Shown piece after piece: positions 51,110 through 61,401 of a stretch of DNA of 64,000 bases. This stretch comes from Stentor coeruleus. Taxonomy: Eukaryota; Ciliophora; Heterotrichea; Heterotrichida; Stentoridae. The position numbers and the translations under genes are program-made. The notes beneath the pieces were generated by a model, which saw only the letters and a list, made by a program, of their open reading frames with translations, ran no database searches and was not told the DNA's origin. The first letter of the stretch is position 1; each line of letters opens with the position of its first letter. The stretch covers positions 85,908-149,907 of the forward strand of contig MPUH01000033.1 of NCBI GenBank assembly GCA_001970955.1. Reading direction: 5' to 3'.

Positions 51110-52389
51110 CCAGAATGTCAAGATTTGAGTTTAGAAGGGATAAGGAAAATTCTTTTTTCTCTAAACAAAACCCTAGTTGATTTAAACAGAAAACAAGATT
51201 TATTTCAAGTTGAAATCAAAGAAGAACTAAAACAAAGGCCAACTTTTATGGAAGTCCTTGAAAACTTCTCTATAAAACAAGGCCAGACTGGGAAAAACAA
51301 AGGCCAACTTTTATGGAAGTCCTTGAAAACTTCTCTATAAAACAAGGCCAGACTGGGGTTAATTCTTGTATAATCCAAAACATAATGTCAAGCTTTGCTG
51401 TATCTGTAGAGAAAAACATAGAAGAGTTCAAGAAATCAGCTGAAAAAGAGCAAGAAACCTTACATTTACTTATAGACAAAGCGCATGATTGTATGAAAAT
51501 CAGCCATGAAAGACATCAAATTGCTGTGAAATACTCTAAAAGAAACATGAACTACGTATACACTCATCTTATCAAAATGTTTAAAATTAACAGACTAAAA
51601 AAAATCTTCCACATATGGAAAACTGAGGCAAAAAATTACAAAATAGGCTTATCAAAACTTAATCTTCTTCAGCGAAACAAACACAAAATATCAGTTTTAA
51701 AAACTTTTTCCCGATGGACTAGGATTACAGGCCGTATCGGCCTGTCAACTGTTATAAAAAACACGCAAAAAAACAATGAAACATGTGCTGAAAACACAGA
51801 AATTGTTAAAAGTTTATCTTTGGAGTAAGTTTTATACAGGGTTGAAGATTTAAAAATAACTAAAGCAGATGCTGGGAGAATACGAGATATTGAGGATTTA
51901 GCTTTGAAATCAGATTTAAGGGTTATGTTTCAGGATATAAAAAGTATAGTAAAAATACATACGGATACTATAAAAAATGTGAGGGAAATATAGAAACATG
52001 ATGAAGAAAGCAAGTCTGTTAATCAGGATTTAAGGTTTTTGAAAGAAGGGCTTAGTACAAAAGCTGATGGAAGGGCTATTAAGGATTATTATGATTTTGC
52101 TATGAAAATTAAAGCAGACCTTACTGATTTAAGTAAGTCTTTTCAAGCATTACAGGTTAGAATGAGTACTTTTGATGCGGTTTTACATAAGGAAAATATG
52201 GATTTCAAAATGTCGTTGATTGATAGGAAAATACAGGTACTGGAAAACCGTATGATTAAAACAGTAGAGGATAAAAGTAATAGTATGATTGGGACGTTTT
52301 ATAATCTGCCCACACCACCAAAAAGGTCTTCAACAACAAAGCATAGAGCCTCGCTGAAAAGTAGGACTATGAGCAGTCAGCCGAACTGA
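51095..52389 (+). CDS. coiled-coil protein with two 15-nt introns and a frame-breaking 65-bp duplication
   Basis: Starting at the ATG 51095, the frame breaks at an exact 65-bp tandem duplication (51229-51293 = 51294-51358). Removing one copy plus the introns at 51825-51839 and 51979-51993 leaves 1200 nt, exactly 399 residues plus a TGA stop. The product is helical throughout, with coiled coils and a central basic segment (NRLKKIFHIWKTEAKNY), ending in a basic serine-rich tail. No catalytic domain is recognised; a cytoskeletal or basal-body role is a guess. The region 52390-52770 after it holds a further duplication. Confidence 0.72.
51229..51358. repeat. exact 65-bp tandem duplication without N, inside a coding region
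   Basis: Both copies read AAAACAAAGGCC to CAGACTGGG(G). The 65-nt period shifts the frame, and deleting one copy restores it. It has the same look as the N-flanked junctions and is probably a mis-merged contig end. Confidence 0.85.
51825..51839 (+). other. 15-nt intron (GTAAGTTTTATACAG)
   Basis: This is the first intron of the coiled-coil gene, in phase 2 (GA/G). It contains the TAA that ends the unspliced frame. Confidence 0.92.
51979..51993 (+). other. 15-nt intron (GTGAGGGAAATATAG)
   Basis: This is the second intron of the coiled-coil gene, in phase 0. It carries an in-frame TAG. The third base is G rather than A, but A10 and AG are kept. Confidence 0.9.
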
Positions 52390-52419
52390 TTATTAAATAT
52401 TTTTAGATTATTAATTTGT

Positions 52420-52740
52420 GGTAGTATTTCTATAGTTTTTATTAGTAAAAGTGATATTATATAGTTAAGTTGTTAAATTTTAACCTATTCAAAAAAAAAA
52501 AATCTAACACCCTAACACCCCACTCACAAACTCTACCCCAAAAATCTCATCCCAACATAAAAAAAAAAATTATCTTCAGNGGTAGTATTTCTATAGTTTT
52601 TATTAGTAAAAGTGATATTATATAGTTAAGTTGTTAAATTTTAAACTATTCAAAAAAAAAAAATTCTAACACCCTAACACCCCACTCACAAACTCTACCC
52701 CAAAAATCTCATCCCAACATAAAAAAAAAAATTATCTTCA
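52420..52740. repeat. about 160-bp duplication around single N (52580), with telomere-like motif
   Basis: 52420-52578 and 52581-52740 match with a substitution and one inserted T. Each copy contains TAACACCCTAACACCCC (52505-52521 and 52667-52683), close to two units of the CCCTAACA telomere repeat reported for heterotrichs. No gene lies in 52390-52770. Confidence 0.8.
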
Positions 52741-52770
52741 ACTTTCATAATGTTTTATTAATAAATATCA

Positions 52771-54297
52771 ATGAACGCAATAGGGAAAATAGTTACTCAC
52801 ATATCCTCAATGCTTGAATTCAACAGTGCAACCCTATCAGGAGCTTTAGATGTAATTGTTGTAGAGCAAGAAGATGGGCGTATGGTCTGCAACCCTTTTC
52901 GTGTTCGTTTTGGAAAACTAAAAGTCCTTAAAAGCCAAAGCCAATCAATAACAATAACAATAAACGGAGTCTTAACACCTATTCATATGAAACTTAGCAC
53001 ATCAGGTGAAGGATATTTCCCAAAATCTGATGAGCCAAGTCCTTTATTGGGTGATCAAATAATAAACTCAGAAAATAGTCCAATTATAGATAATTATTCA
53101 CCAGATTTAAGACAGGATTTAGAAAGAGAAAATCTGACTGATGAAGGGTTTCCTTCAAGCCCAACAAGACATCCTTTAGAAGTGTTTAGAAGTAGACCTG
53201 AACCGATAAAACCAAAAAGAGGAGATTTTTGCGATGATCTCCTTGCTGGGGATGAGGAACAGGTATCTGAAGAAGAAAAACACACTGAAGAGCCTGAAAA
53301 TGAGGAGATTTCAGTAGAAATGTCAATATGCGCAGAACTTTGGGATCAAGAACCCAACAAAGAGCAGCTTTTTTCTAACAACCTTGTCAAATTTGAAGAC
53401 TTTTCCCAAAACCCTTGGGCCATAATCAACAACCCGAACCTCCTCATAAAACTCGGGAACAAAGTCTACACAAAAGATGCAGCCCTACCTATGATTTTAT
53501 CTTTAATAGTATTCAAACAAAGTTTATCAAACAACAAAGAACCTTCTGATTTCACCAAACAACGTCCTCAAAGTATTCACTTTTCCCCTGAAGTTCGAAA
53601 CCGTAGTTCAAACCTTGCCCTAACCTCAGACCAACTAAAATCCTTATGTTTAAAACCAGGTAAAAATGAAGTTATATATACAGTTTTCTCAGAACTTCAA
53701 GGGAAACAAGAAGTCTTTGGAAACATTTATTTATGGCAACATAACTGTAGAATCATAATTTCAGATATTGATGGGACTATAACAAAATCTGATGTTTTAG
53801 GACATTTATTTAGTATTGTAGGTAAAGATTGGTCTCATCCAGGTATTGCTAAACTTTATCATAGTATATCAGAAAATGGGTATAATTTTTTATATTTATC
53901 ATCAAGGGCAATTGGTCAAGCAAATTTTACAAGAGAATATTTGATTTCATTAAAACAAGATGATTATGCTTTACCTGATGGTCCACTTATTATATCTCCA
54001 GATAGGTTGTTTAAAAGTTTTTTTAGAGAAGTTATTGAGAAAAACCCTCAGAAATTCAAAACTGCTGCACTTAATGAAATCGGAGGGCTTTTTCCTTTGG
54101 AACACTGTCCTTTTTATGCTGGGTTTGGGAATAGAGATACAGATGCTATTGCTTATCGTGCGGCTGGGGTGGATTTAGAGAGGATTTTTATAATCAACCC
54201 TGCTGGAAATATTTTTGTTTTTAATGAAAATGTCTACTCGGAGTCGTATCCACAGCTAGCGCTTATGGTAAATGAGATCTTCCCCCCAGTGTCTTAA
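52771..54297 (+). CDS. LPIN: lipin, Mg-dependent phosphatidate phosphatase
   Basis: The 508-residue protein has both lipin domains. The N-LIP domain at residues 1-95 includes CNPFRVRFGKLKVL. The C-LIP HAD-type catalytic domain at about 325-500 has DIDGTITKSD (the DxDxT nucleophile motif near 331), followed by GKDWSHPGIAKLYHSI, YLSSRAIGQA and GFGNRDTDAIAY. It converts phosphatidate to diacylglycerol at the ER, the branch point to neutral lipids and phospholipids. The acidic, serine-rich linker in between is a likely phosphorylation region. It is intronless and ends in TAA. Confidence 0.96.
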   Translation: MNAIGKIVTHISSMLEFNSATLSGALDVIVVEQEDGRMVCNPFRVRFGKLKVLKSQSQSITITINGVLTPIHMKLSTSGEGYFPKSDEPSPLLGDQIINSENSPIIDNYSPDLRQDLERENLTDEGFPSSPTRHPLEVFRSRPEPIKPKRGDFCDDLLAGDEEQVSEEEKHTEEPENEEISVEMSICAELWDQEPNKEQLFSNNLVKFEDFSQNPWAIINNPNLLIKLGNKVYTKDAALPMILSLIVFKQSLSNNKEPSDFTKQRPQSIHFSPEVRNRSSNLALTSDQLKSLCLKPGKNEVIYTVFSELQGKQEVFGNIYLWQHNCRIIISDIDGTITKSDVLGHLFSIVGKDWSHPGIAKLYHSISENGYNFLYLSSRAIGQANFTREYLISLKQDDYALPDGPLIISPDRLFKSFFREVIEKNPQKFKTAALNEIGGLFPLEHCPFYAGFGNRDTDAIAYRAAGVDLERIFIINPAGNIFVFNENVYSESYPQLALMVNEIFPPVS

Positions 54298-55024
54298 GCT
54301 TTGGAATAATCATAATAATATGTTATAAGAATTATAATTTTAGGATTTTGCTTAGGTATTTATGGAATATGAGGATAAAGAAAATGATAAATTTGAGTTT
54401 TTAATTTTAGGTAAATAATAAGTTTTGAGATTTTAAAGGTTTTATGAAAGTGGATAGAAGAATTGGGTTTTAGATGCAGTTTAAGGTTTAGATTTTATTT
54501 TTTTCGATTTATATAATAATGATTTTAAGGGGTTTTTTGGGTTAATAATATATGAANGAAGAATTGGGTTTTAGATGCAGTTTAAGGTTTAGATTTTATT
54601 TTTTTCGATTTATATAATAATAATTTTAAGGGTTTTTTTGGGTTAATAATATATGACAAGCTATTTTTTATGCTTAGAATTATTTGTTAATTGCAATTAA
54701 ACAGATAAATTTTACGTAAAAACTTAACCGAAGTGCCAATATAAACTTTTTTCATAAAAACTGTTAAGCTCTAATTCTTCATATAATATTCATCTTGATA
54801 CATAGTTTTAAATGAATTCGTCCCAGATACTCATTTTATCATATCTTTATGATCCCTATTCATAAAATCCTTAATACATTAGATTTTTTAATCTCAGGGA
54901 ATTTTATTTTTATATCATTCTCATATCTCAAATTTTTTCCTTAAATAAATTTCTCTTGTTGTTGAAATCAGAACTGATTTATTGACATGGGTTATCTTCG
55001 AAGAATTCTTTATAAACTGAAAGG
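54298..55024. other. intergenic region with a 99-bp duplication around an N
   Basis: 54457-54555 and 54558-54656 are near-identical copies flanking the N at 54557, with small differences in T/A and G runs. The left part is the G/T-rich 3' flank of lipin; the right part (54700 onward) is C/A/T-rich. Confidence 0.75.
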
Positions 55025-55210
55025 TTAAATTTTATAGTAGTCAGTTTCTTCAACTTTGAGCCAGCGTTTAAGAATATGAGAACTTTGTTCGAATATGATT
55101 AGCTTTGCATATTTAAGAACTTCACTATAATAAATTATCTTAGTAGCATTCCCCAAAAGCTTCATTATAATACGACTGTCACTTATAAAATTTTTCATGC
55201 TCATAACCAT
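55025..55210 (-). CDS. small hypothetical protein, 61 aa
   Basis: The frame starts with closely spaced ATGs (MVMSMKNF) and ends KRWLKVEETDYYKI before a TAA. Composition is helical and more coding-like than the flanks, and the DNA beyond its 3' end has the skew expected for a minus-strand gene. No family is recognised. The start may be further upstream if an intron is hidden, but none fits the 15-nt rule. Confidence 0.4.
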   Translation of the reverse strand: MVMSMKNFISDSRIIMKLLGNATKIIYYSEVLKYAKLIIFEQSSHILKRWLKVEETDYYKI

Positions 55211-55525
55211 TTCAATTCCTTCTTTTTTGATTTACTTGAATTTCTTAAGCCTTTTTTGCTAGCAACTACCAACACTAGTTTCATTCCTTTAATCTAAGTT
55301 TTATTATAATTTTCAAACCAAGTGCCAATAATACCATAAAATTCATGTTTAAATATCCTTCTAACTAATTCACTATAATTATTCATATCCCAAACCTCCA
55401 TATTATAAAAAAAACCTATCACCAAACATAAATCTCTCATAATTCCTTATAATCCTCTCTTATCATTCTCCATATCCACTATTTTTGCAATAAACGTCAA
55501 TTTTGCATACATAAAATAAAATTTC
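55211..55525. other. divergent promoter region
   Basis: The last 150 bp are C/A-rich, typical of the 5' flank of a plus-strand gene here. No gene is seen. Confidence 0.5.
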
Positions 55526-56991
55526 ATGGATTTAGCTGATAACCTAAAGAGTACTTTAGATAAAACTTTTTCCTTAGCTCTAGGCCTTGAACAAGTAAGT
55601 AGCATGATCATCCCAAGGAAAATCGGATCTCGTGGCCGTAAACGACTTATGGCAATAAATAAAGAAATCAAAAACCTTTCAGTTCTCATGAAAATCAAAG
55701 CAAAATCTGCTTCTGGACATAAGCGTAAAGGGAATTTATTAAACAAAACCATTATCCCACAATCAAAAAAAAACCCAATCCCTGATTATCCGAGCTATGC
55801 AGTCAAAAGACGTCTATCATCATCAATTAAAGAAGTTAATCAAAGAGTTAAACTTAGTAGAGCAGGAAAAAGGTCTATAGGAAAATATATGTCTTTTACT
55901 GATACATCGCCATTATCTAAAGATTTGACAACAATTTATTCATCTTTTCAAATAGAAAAATCTTCAAGAGTTCGTCATACAGAGCTTAAAGATGAGAAAC
56001 CTAAACCTTATGTTTCATTGATAAATGGGCGTATTGAAGATCCTATATTTTTACCAAGCTTTGAGGAGTTCCTTGAAGCTAAAGGTGATGAATTTATGGT
56101 CCGTAAAGGGAAAGATGAACTTTTCTATAGAATCGATAAAGCTTCAGAACAGATTGATAAACTAAAAGATACACTTAATAGCAAAAATTTCATGAAATCA
56201 GGTAAAGATGATAAATATTCAGGGAATAGGAGGACGAGTTTATTAATGAATGGACCTAAAAATAAAATAAAAGAAAAGCATTTAGTTAAAATTAGCAAGA
56301 AAAACGATTTAAGAACTTTAATGAACCAGTATTTTACCATGCCTTGTTTATATGAAAACCCTAAATCTCAAAGAAGGACTAATAGTGCAACACCTAATGA
56401 TAGAAGTTTAAATTTATCTTCAGAAGCTCAAGAGTCTCTTAGAGAAACTTTAAAGACTTTTTATATATCTAAAGCTGTGGAAAATAGGAAACTTAATGAT
56501 ATTTTGGATAAACTTGTTATAGATAGGCCGTTTTCTATAAAGGAAAAAATAAAGTTGATACAAAAAGATAGGGAAAAGTATAAGAATAAACATCATTCGA
56601 TAGAAAAATTTAATGGTTTTAGAGAACAGGTGGAACGGAGTAAGAGAGAAGTGCAATTTAAAACATATGAACAGGGNATAAGAATAAACATCATTCGATA
56701 GAAAAATTTAATGGTTTTAGAGAACAGGTGGAACGGAGTAAGAGAGAAGTGCAATTTAAAACATATGAACAGGGGCTTGTGTATTTGGAGATATTAGATG
56801 AGTATAAAAGAAGGAGGTATGAGCCTAAAGAAAGTGAGCTTATTGTGTTAGAGTTGTGGAAACGTATGGTTGAAGCAGGGTGTCTTATAACGAATGCGGA
56901 TTATGAGGATATTGTATCGATACTCACATTAGAAGAAAGACAAAGCAAAGAAGTTCAGGTTTTGCTTGAAAAATTCTCAGCGATTTTCTGA
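55526..56991 (+). CDS. hypothetical basic protein, frame broken by assembly duplication
   Basis: A long frame from the ATG at 55526 is broken at the N at 56677, where 56580-56676 is repeated as 56678-56774. Removing the 98-nt excess leaves 1368 nt, exactly 455 residues and a TGA stop. The product is lysine-rich, with predicted helices and a more conserved-looking C-terminus (EILDEYKRRRYEPKES ... VLELWKRMVEAGCL). No known domain is recognised. The exact frame restoration supports both the gene and the artefact. Confidence 0.72.
56580..56774. repeat. 97-bp duplication around single N (56677), inside a coding region
   Basis: The two copies are identical. Collapsing them restores the plus-strand gene 55526-56991. 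Confidence 0.9.
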
Positions 56992-57271
56992 CTTTAACCA
57001 CATATTTACTGTTAAAAATACACTTACATAATTTTCTTATATAAAAATTCTTTATTTTATACAAAATCTCTATTTTAAACTTCAAAACAATATTTGCACT
57101 TTAACTAACATTCAGCATTTTTTTCACATAAAAATCTTCTGTTTTTCAACCTAAAAACCTATATTTTACCTATTAAACTAACACCTAGCATCTTTTTCAT
57201 ATAAAAACTACCTATTTTCCAACCCCAAAAAACTAAATTTCCAATGAAAGTTATATTTATATTACTTGTAA

Positions 57272-58783
57272 TTAAGATTTATTTTTAGTCTTTGATCTCA
57301 ATAGCTGTTCATCATTTCTCGATATTTCCGTGCTCCAAACCTCGCTTTTTTCCCTAGAATCCTCAGTGTTCTTAAGCCTACTATTATTTAGCGACACAGT
57401 TGTCGTATTTATAACACTAGAATAATTGCTCATATCATTTTGAATCTTGATTTCTTCTCCTTCTATCTTATAATCATATTCAAATCCTTCAAAACCTACA
57501 TCTGAATAAACCGGTTCAGTAAAATACTCATTATCAATCTTCATATCTTTATATTCAGGGTCGAAATTTGATGCTCGTATATGAGGTCTTAAAGGTGGTT
57601 TAACTTTTTTAGTATAAAATGCTTCCCAATTGATTTTCCGACAAAACTCAGTACTTTTTATTTCCTCAATCCCATTAAAACCAAGACGATTTTCAGGTTT
57701 TTTCTGTAGAAGTCCTGATAATAAATCTTTTCCAGCTTTTGATATATAGTTTGGGATTTCTAAATCCTCGTTTATTATTTTCCATTGCATTTTTGAACGA
57801 CTTTTATCGTAATATGGAGGTAAACCAGTGAGCATTTCATATAAAAGAGCCCCAAGAGTATAAAAATCTACTGAAGGACCATGCTCACCACTTAAAAGCA
57901 TTTCTGGGGCCATGTATTCTGGAGAACCACATATACTGTAACTACGACCACGAAGGCTTATGTTTTGCTTTGATAAACCAAAATCGGTAACTCGGATATG
58001 CCCATCGATATCTAAGAGAATATTCTCAGGTTTAAGGTCTCTGTAGATTATTCGCATATTATGAAGGTATTCTAAAGCTAGCATCACTTCGGAGAAATAG
58101 AATTTCGCCTGCTCTTCAGTAAATCTTCCGATATTATGCAAATGATAAAACAACTCACCTCCTGGACACAATTCTAATACCAAATACAGCTTAGATACGC
58201 TTTGAAATGCCCAATACATCGAGACAATAAACGGGTGTTTCATCTTCATTAAAATCTCTTTTTCTATCATAATCTGTTCAGTCTTCCCTTCCCCTAAAAC
58301 AAAAGCTTTACTCATAGTCTTAATAGCAAACAGCTGCCCAGTATCTTTTTTCCTCGCAGCTGTAACATAAGAAAATCCCCCTTTTCCAATAACCTTCAAC
58401 AAAGTAAAATGTGCTAAACTCATTCTTTCTGGTACTTTCTCAGCAAAAATCGGTATAATCTTATCATTGTTTTTAAAAGCCACTAAAGTCCTCTCATAAA
58501 GTAAAAGCCAACAATCAAGTCCTTCTGATTTCCCACTGCTTAAAGCTACAACTTGTTGTGCCAATTCAGAATTTATATCAGCTATTATACGAATAGATTC
58601 AGAGAGTAGCCAACCACATGTTAAAGTATCATCAGGTATTATTAATGGAAAACTATATGAGTGAGAACTAATTATAAGACTTTTTGTATCTTCTTTTAAG
58701 GCATCTGGCTTTTTTGGTTTGTTTGTTGGCCTCATACTTTGAGGCCGCTGTGTATAGCTTAAAGTTGATTCATCTTGTCCCAT
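57272..58783 (-). CDS. AGC-family protein kinase
   Basis: The 503-residue protein starts MGQDEST, a possible myristoylation site. It has a roughly 125-residue N-terminal region without a clear domain, then an AGC kinase domain (about 128-385). Motifs are GKGGFSYVTAAR, FAIKTMSK, YRDLKPENILL near 245, VTDFGLSKQ near 265 and the activation loop SICGSPEYMAPE. The AGC C-terminal tail includes PLRPHIRASNFD and ends in a hydrophobic-motif-like FEGFEYDY. It resembles PKA/S6K/SGK-type kinases of the cytosol or membrane. The 280-bp gap to the preceding gene is the shared 3' flank. Confidence 0.92.
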   Translation of the reverse strand: MGQDESTLSYTQRPQSMRPTNKPKKPDALKEDTKSLIISSHSYSFPLIIPDDTLTCGWLLSESIRIIADINSELAQQVVALSSGKSEGLDCWLLLYERTLVAFKNNDKIIPIFAEKVPERMSLAHFTLLKVIGKGGFSYVTAARKKDTGQLFAIKTMSKAFVLGEGKTEQIMIEKEILMKMKHPFIVSMYWAFQSVSKLYLVLELCPGGELFYHLHNIGRFTEEQAKFYFSEVMLALEYLHNMRIIYRDLKPENILLDIDGHIRVTDFGLSKQNISLRGRSYSICGSPEYMAPEMLLSGEHGPSVDFYTLGALLYEMLTGLPPYYDKSRSKMQWKIINEDLEIPNYISKAGKDLLSGLLQKKPENRLGFNGIEEIKSTEFCRKINWEAFYTKKVKPPLRPHIRASNFDPEYKDMKIDNEYFTEPVYSDVGFEGFEYDYKIEGEEIKIQNDMSNYSSVINTTTVSLNNSRLKNTEDSREKSEVWSTEISRNDEQLLRSKTKNKS

Positions 58784-59805
58784 TTTTTAATTTTATTTAG
58801 CAATCGATTTTCAGCAGTTTAGATGGGTTTTGGATTTGGGTTAGAAATTTTGTCGGTTTAAAGAGTGGGAAGATGTTGGAGGTGGTGAAGTGGATTCGGG
58901 ATGATTTTTTTTTATTGGAATTTTGTCTTACGATGAAGGGTGTAATTTTTATATGATATGGGATATATGAAAAAGTATGATGATGAAAGAAAAAAAGGAT
59001 TTTCAGTATGGAGTATTGATAGAAAAAGCTTTGTAATAGAGTAAGTTTGACAAGTTCTAAGAAGATGGGGGTGTGTATTTTGGGTTTAAATTTTATTATG
59101 GATTTGACACTTTTAAGATCCTTGAAGAGGAAATTTTTCCTTGAGATTATTGGATGAAATGTATAAGTATTAATATAAATTTTAGTATTTGATGATAAAT
59201 TCTGTATTTAAGGTTGGCTATTGATGATAAAAAGAAATGTTTAGAGGCGATAGGTATTAAAATTAGTATTGAAGAGATTGAGGGAAATGAAAATTCTAAA
59301 GATGAGACATAATATCGATATAAGTTTATAAGAAAATCATTAAAGTATTGAGATTGTAAAAAATAAAAGACTTAAAGGAAAATAAAGTAATTTAGTATTA
59401 CTATATAATCTTACTTTTACAAATTTCTATATAAATAATTAATAGTATCCATAGCAAAAATAAACTCAATTAGAAAAAAACTCTTAATTTGTCATTTTTT
59501 CAATAAAACTGTACTAAAAGTCAAAAATTTTACAAACATAAAATTCTAATTCCTCATCAGCAACTAACGCTTTATTCTCCTCTTATAAACCATCTCTCCA
59601 ATCTCAATAAAAAAAACCTTTCTTTTCATCATTTTCCGTCACAATCCCAACCAAATTTTCCTTCATCATCCCAATTCCACCCTAACAAAATTCTCCTAAT
59701 ATTTCCTATTATTATATATACCATATCTATCTTTTATCCATCCTTATATTTCTTATATGTTTCCAAACTCTCTCCTAAAGCTATACTTGATATTCTAAAT
59801 AGCTC
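58784..59805. other. 1-kb intergenic region with composition switch
   Basis: 58800-59340 is G/T-rich on the plus strand (5' flank of the AGC kinase). 59450-59800 is C/A-rich (3' flank of the bromodomain gene). The switch lies near 59400. No gene is seen. Confidence 0.6.
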
Positions 59806-60381
59806 TTACCGTAAAACATTATTAAACGTATCCTGATCTAAAGCATTAACTTTAATCTGTAATCTACCTTCTGATAAGTTAACAATTGCTATAGGGCATG
59901 TTTTTTGTATACATTCAACAATCATCGCATTTTTACTAGGTGTTAATTTTTTCATACTTTCTGCAAAGTCTAATCTAACCTGATAATCATTTGTAGTTGG
60001 TTCAGATCTTGCTCTTTTTATAGGGATTTCTATTGCTATTGCATGCATATTACAATATCTTATCATATGTCTTTCCATACCTTCTGCATGATGATAAACT
60101 GGTGAATCGCTCATGTTATAAGTTCGACAATTGTCCCATATAAGCATAAGATCTTCAAAAATTTCTTCAGGAGAGTTGTAACGAGTGTTTTTAAGGTTTT
60201 TTTTGACTGTTGATAAGTCCATAGGTTTTTTGATTATTAAAGGGTAGTCATCTAGTCCTAAGCTTTTATAGTCTAAGGGTTGAAGGAAGTCCATGCTTTC
60301 ATTTTGCTCTTCGAGGTATTTTAAAAGGCTTTGAATACGGTTGCTTTCTTCACGTGATAGACCTTGTCGCTTATTTGACAT
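59806..60381 (-). CDS. single-bromodomain protein with ET-like C-terminus (BET-like)
   Basis: The 191-residue protein has a bromodomain at residues 12-115 with the hallmark segments DYPLIIKKPMDLSTVKKNL (ZA loop) and DNCRTYNMSDSPVYHHAE, whose asparagine (YNMS) would contact acetyl-lysine. Residues 140-185 look like an extra-terminal domain (ESMKKLTPSKN ... GRLQIKVNALDQDT). Single-bromodomain BET-like proteins occur in ciliates and other protists as histone-acetylation readers. It is small but complete, with ATG start and stop. Confidence 0.87.
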   Translation of the reverse strand: MSNKRQGLSREESNRIQSLLKYLEEQNESMDFLQPLDYKSLGLDDYPLIIKKPMDLSTVKKNLKNTRYNSPEEIFEDLMLIWDNCRTYNMSDSPVYHHAEGMERHMIRYCNMHAIAIEIPIKRARSEPTTNDYQVRLDFAESMKKLTPSKNAMIVECIQKTCPIAIVNLSEGRLQIKVNALDQDTFNNVLR

Positions 60382-60504
60382 ATTTATAGTAGAAAATCAG
60401 AGAAATAAGAGAAATTAGGTTTAGTTTTTTTTATATTATTTAAAGGTTTTTAGAAGAGAATTTATTAAGATTAGTGGCTATGGATTAAAGGAGATAAGGA
60501 TTTT

Positions 60505-61401
60505 TTATGTTTTATATAGATTTTTTGTTTTAAGAGATAGTCTGAGTATTCTTTTTGAGTTAGTAAACAGAGAATTCGCTTCATTTTTAGCTCTGTTCGC
60601 AAGATCTGCTGTGATTTTTAAACATGGCAATTGAGGTGTTGCATTTGTAGTTCTCACTTTCTTTGGTTTATTTAGTATAAAAAGATCTTCTCCGTTGTAA
60701 ACTATTTCTCCTAAGGAACAGCTTTTATTCCTAAACATAACATGCCCTTTACTCCTATCATCATGCAGATCCAAACATTTCAAGCTTTCCAAGTTACTTT
60801 TATCGAAATTTATCTTCAATTCTGTATTTTTAACCTTAAAATCATCCTTTTTATGCCTTTTAACTACCTCAAGACTCCCAAATCCTCTTTTACTACTCAT
60901 AACAAATTCCACAGCACCTTTCGAACCCACATTTTCTGGGCTTAATATCCTATACAAATCATTTCCCATCGAAGCTTCTATAGCATTTTTATTTCTCTTA
61001 GTATTTTCAATGTTTTTTACATAATTTCTCTGTCTGATTTTTTCCTCAATTTTTTGAACACCTTTGAAATAATTTTCGTTTCTAATAGTTTTTTTGTTTT
61101 CTTTATAGTATTTTTTTGTTAAAGTTTGGTCTATGAATTTCCTACATATTTTCGAACTTGCTTGAGTTACTTGTTTTTGAAGCTCGGTACAGTTTATAAG
61201 AAAATCTTGGAAGTTTTTTATACTATTGTGGGAATTTGGATGCTGAGGTTGATTAGTCATAAGAGGGAGGGTTTGACTAGAAAATGAACTTAAAAGGTTG
61301 GTGGAAGGTTGAGGGAAAAGATAGGTTTTAGATGTGTTGGGAGATTTGGGTTTTTTGTATTGGTTTTTTGATTTGGTTTTTGAACTTTGGTTGAGTATCA
61401 T
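60505..61401 (-). CDS. hypothetical basic protein, 298 aa
   Basis: The ATG-initiated frame has a serine/proline/asparagine-rich, probably disordered N-terminus (residues 1-65). A helical basic middle (EEKIRQRNYVKNIENTKRNKN) and a mixed tail follow. No domain or targeting signal is seen. It lies 123 bp upstream of the bromodomain gene on the same strand. Confidence 0.6.
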   Translation of the reverse strand: MILNQSSKTKSKNQYKKPKSPNTSKTYLFPQPSTNLLSSFSSQTLPLMTNQPQHPNSHNSIKNFQDFLINCTELQKQVTQASSKICRKFIDQTLTKKYYKENKKTIRNENYFKGVQKIEEKIRQRNYVKNIENTKRNKNAIEASMGNDLYRILSPENVGSKGAVEFVMSSKRGFGSLEVVKRHKKDDFKVKNTELKINFDKSNLESLKCLDLHDDRSKGHVMFRNKSCSLGEIVYNGEDLFILNKPKKVRTTNATPQLPCLKITADLANRAKNEANSLFTNSKRILRLSLKTKNLYKT

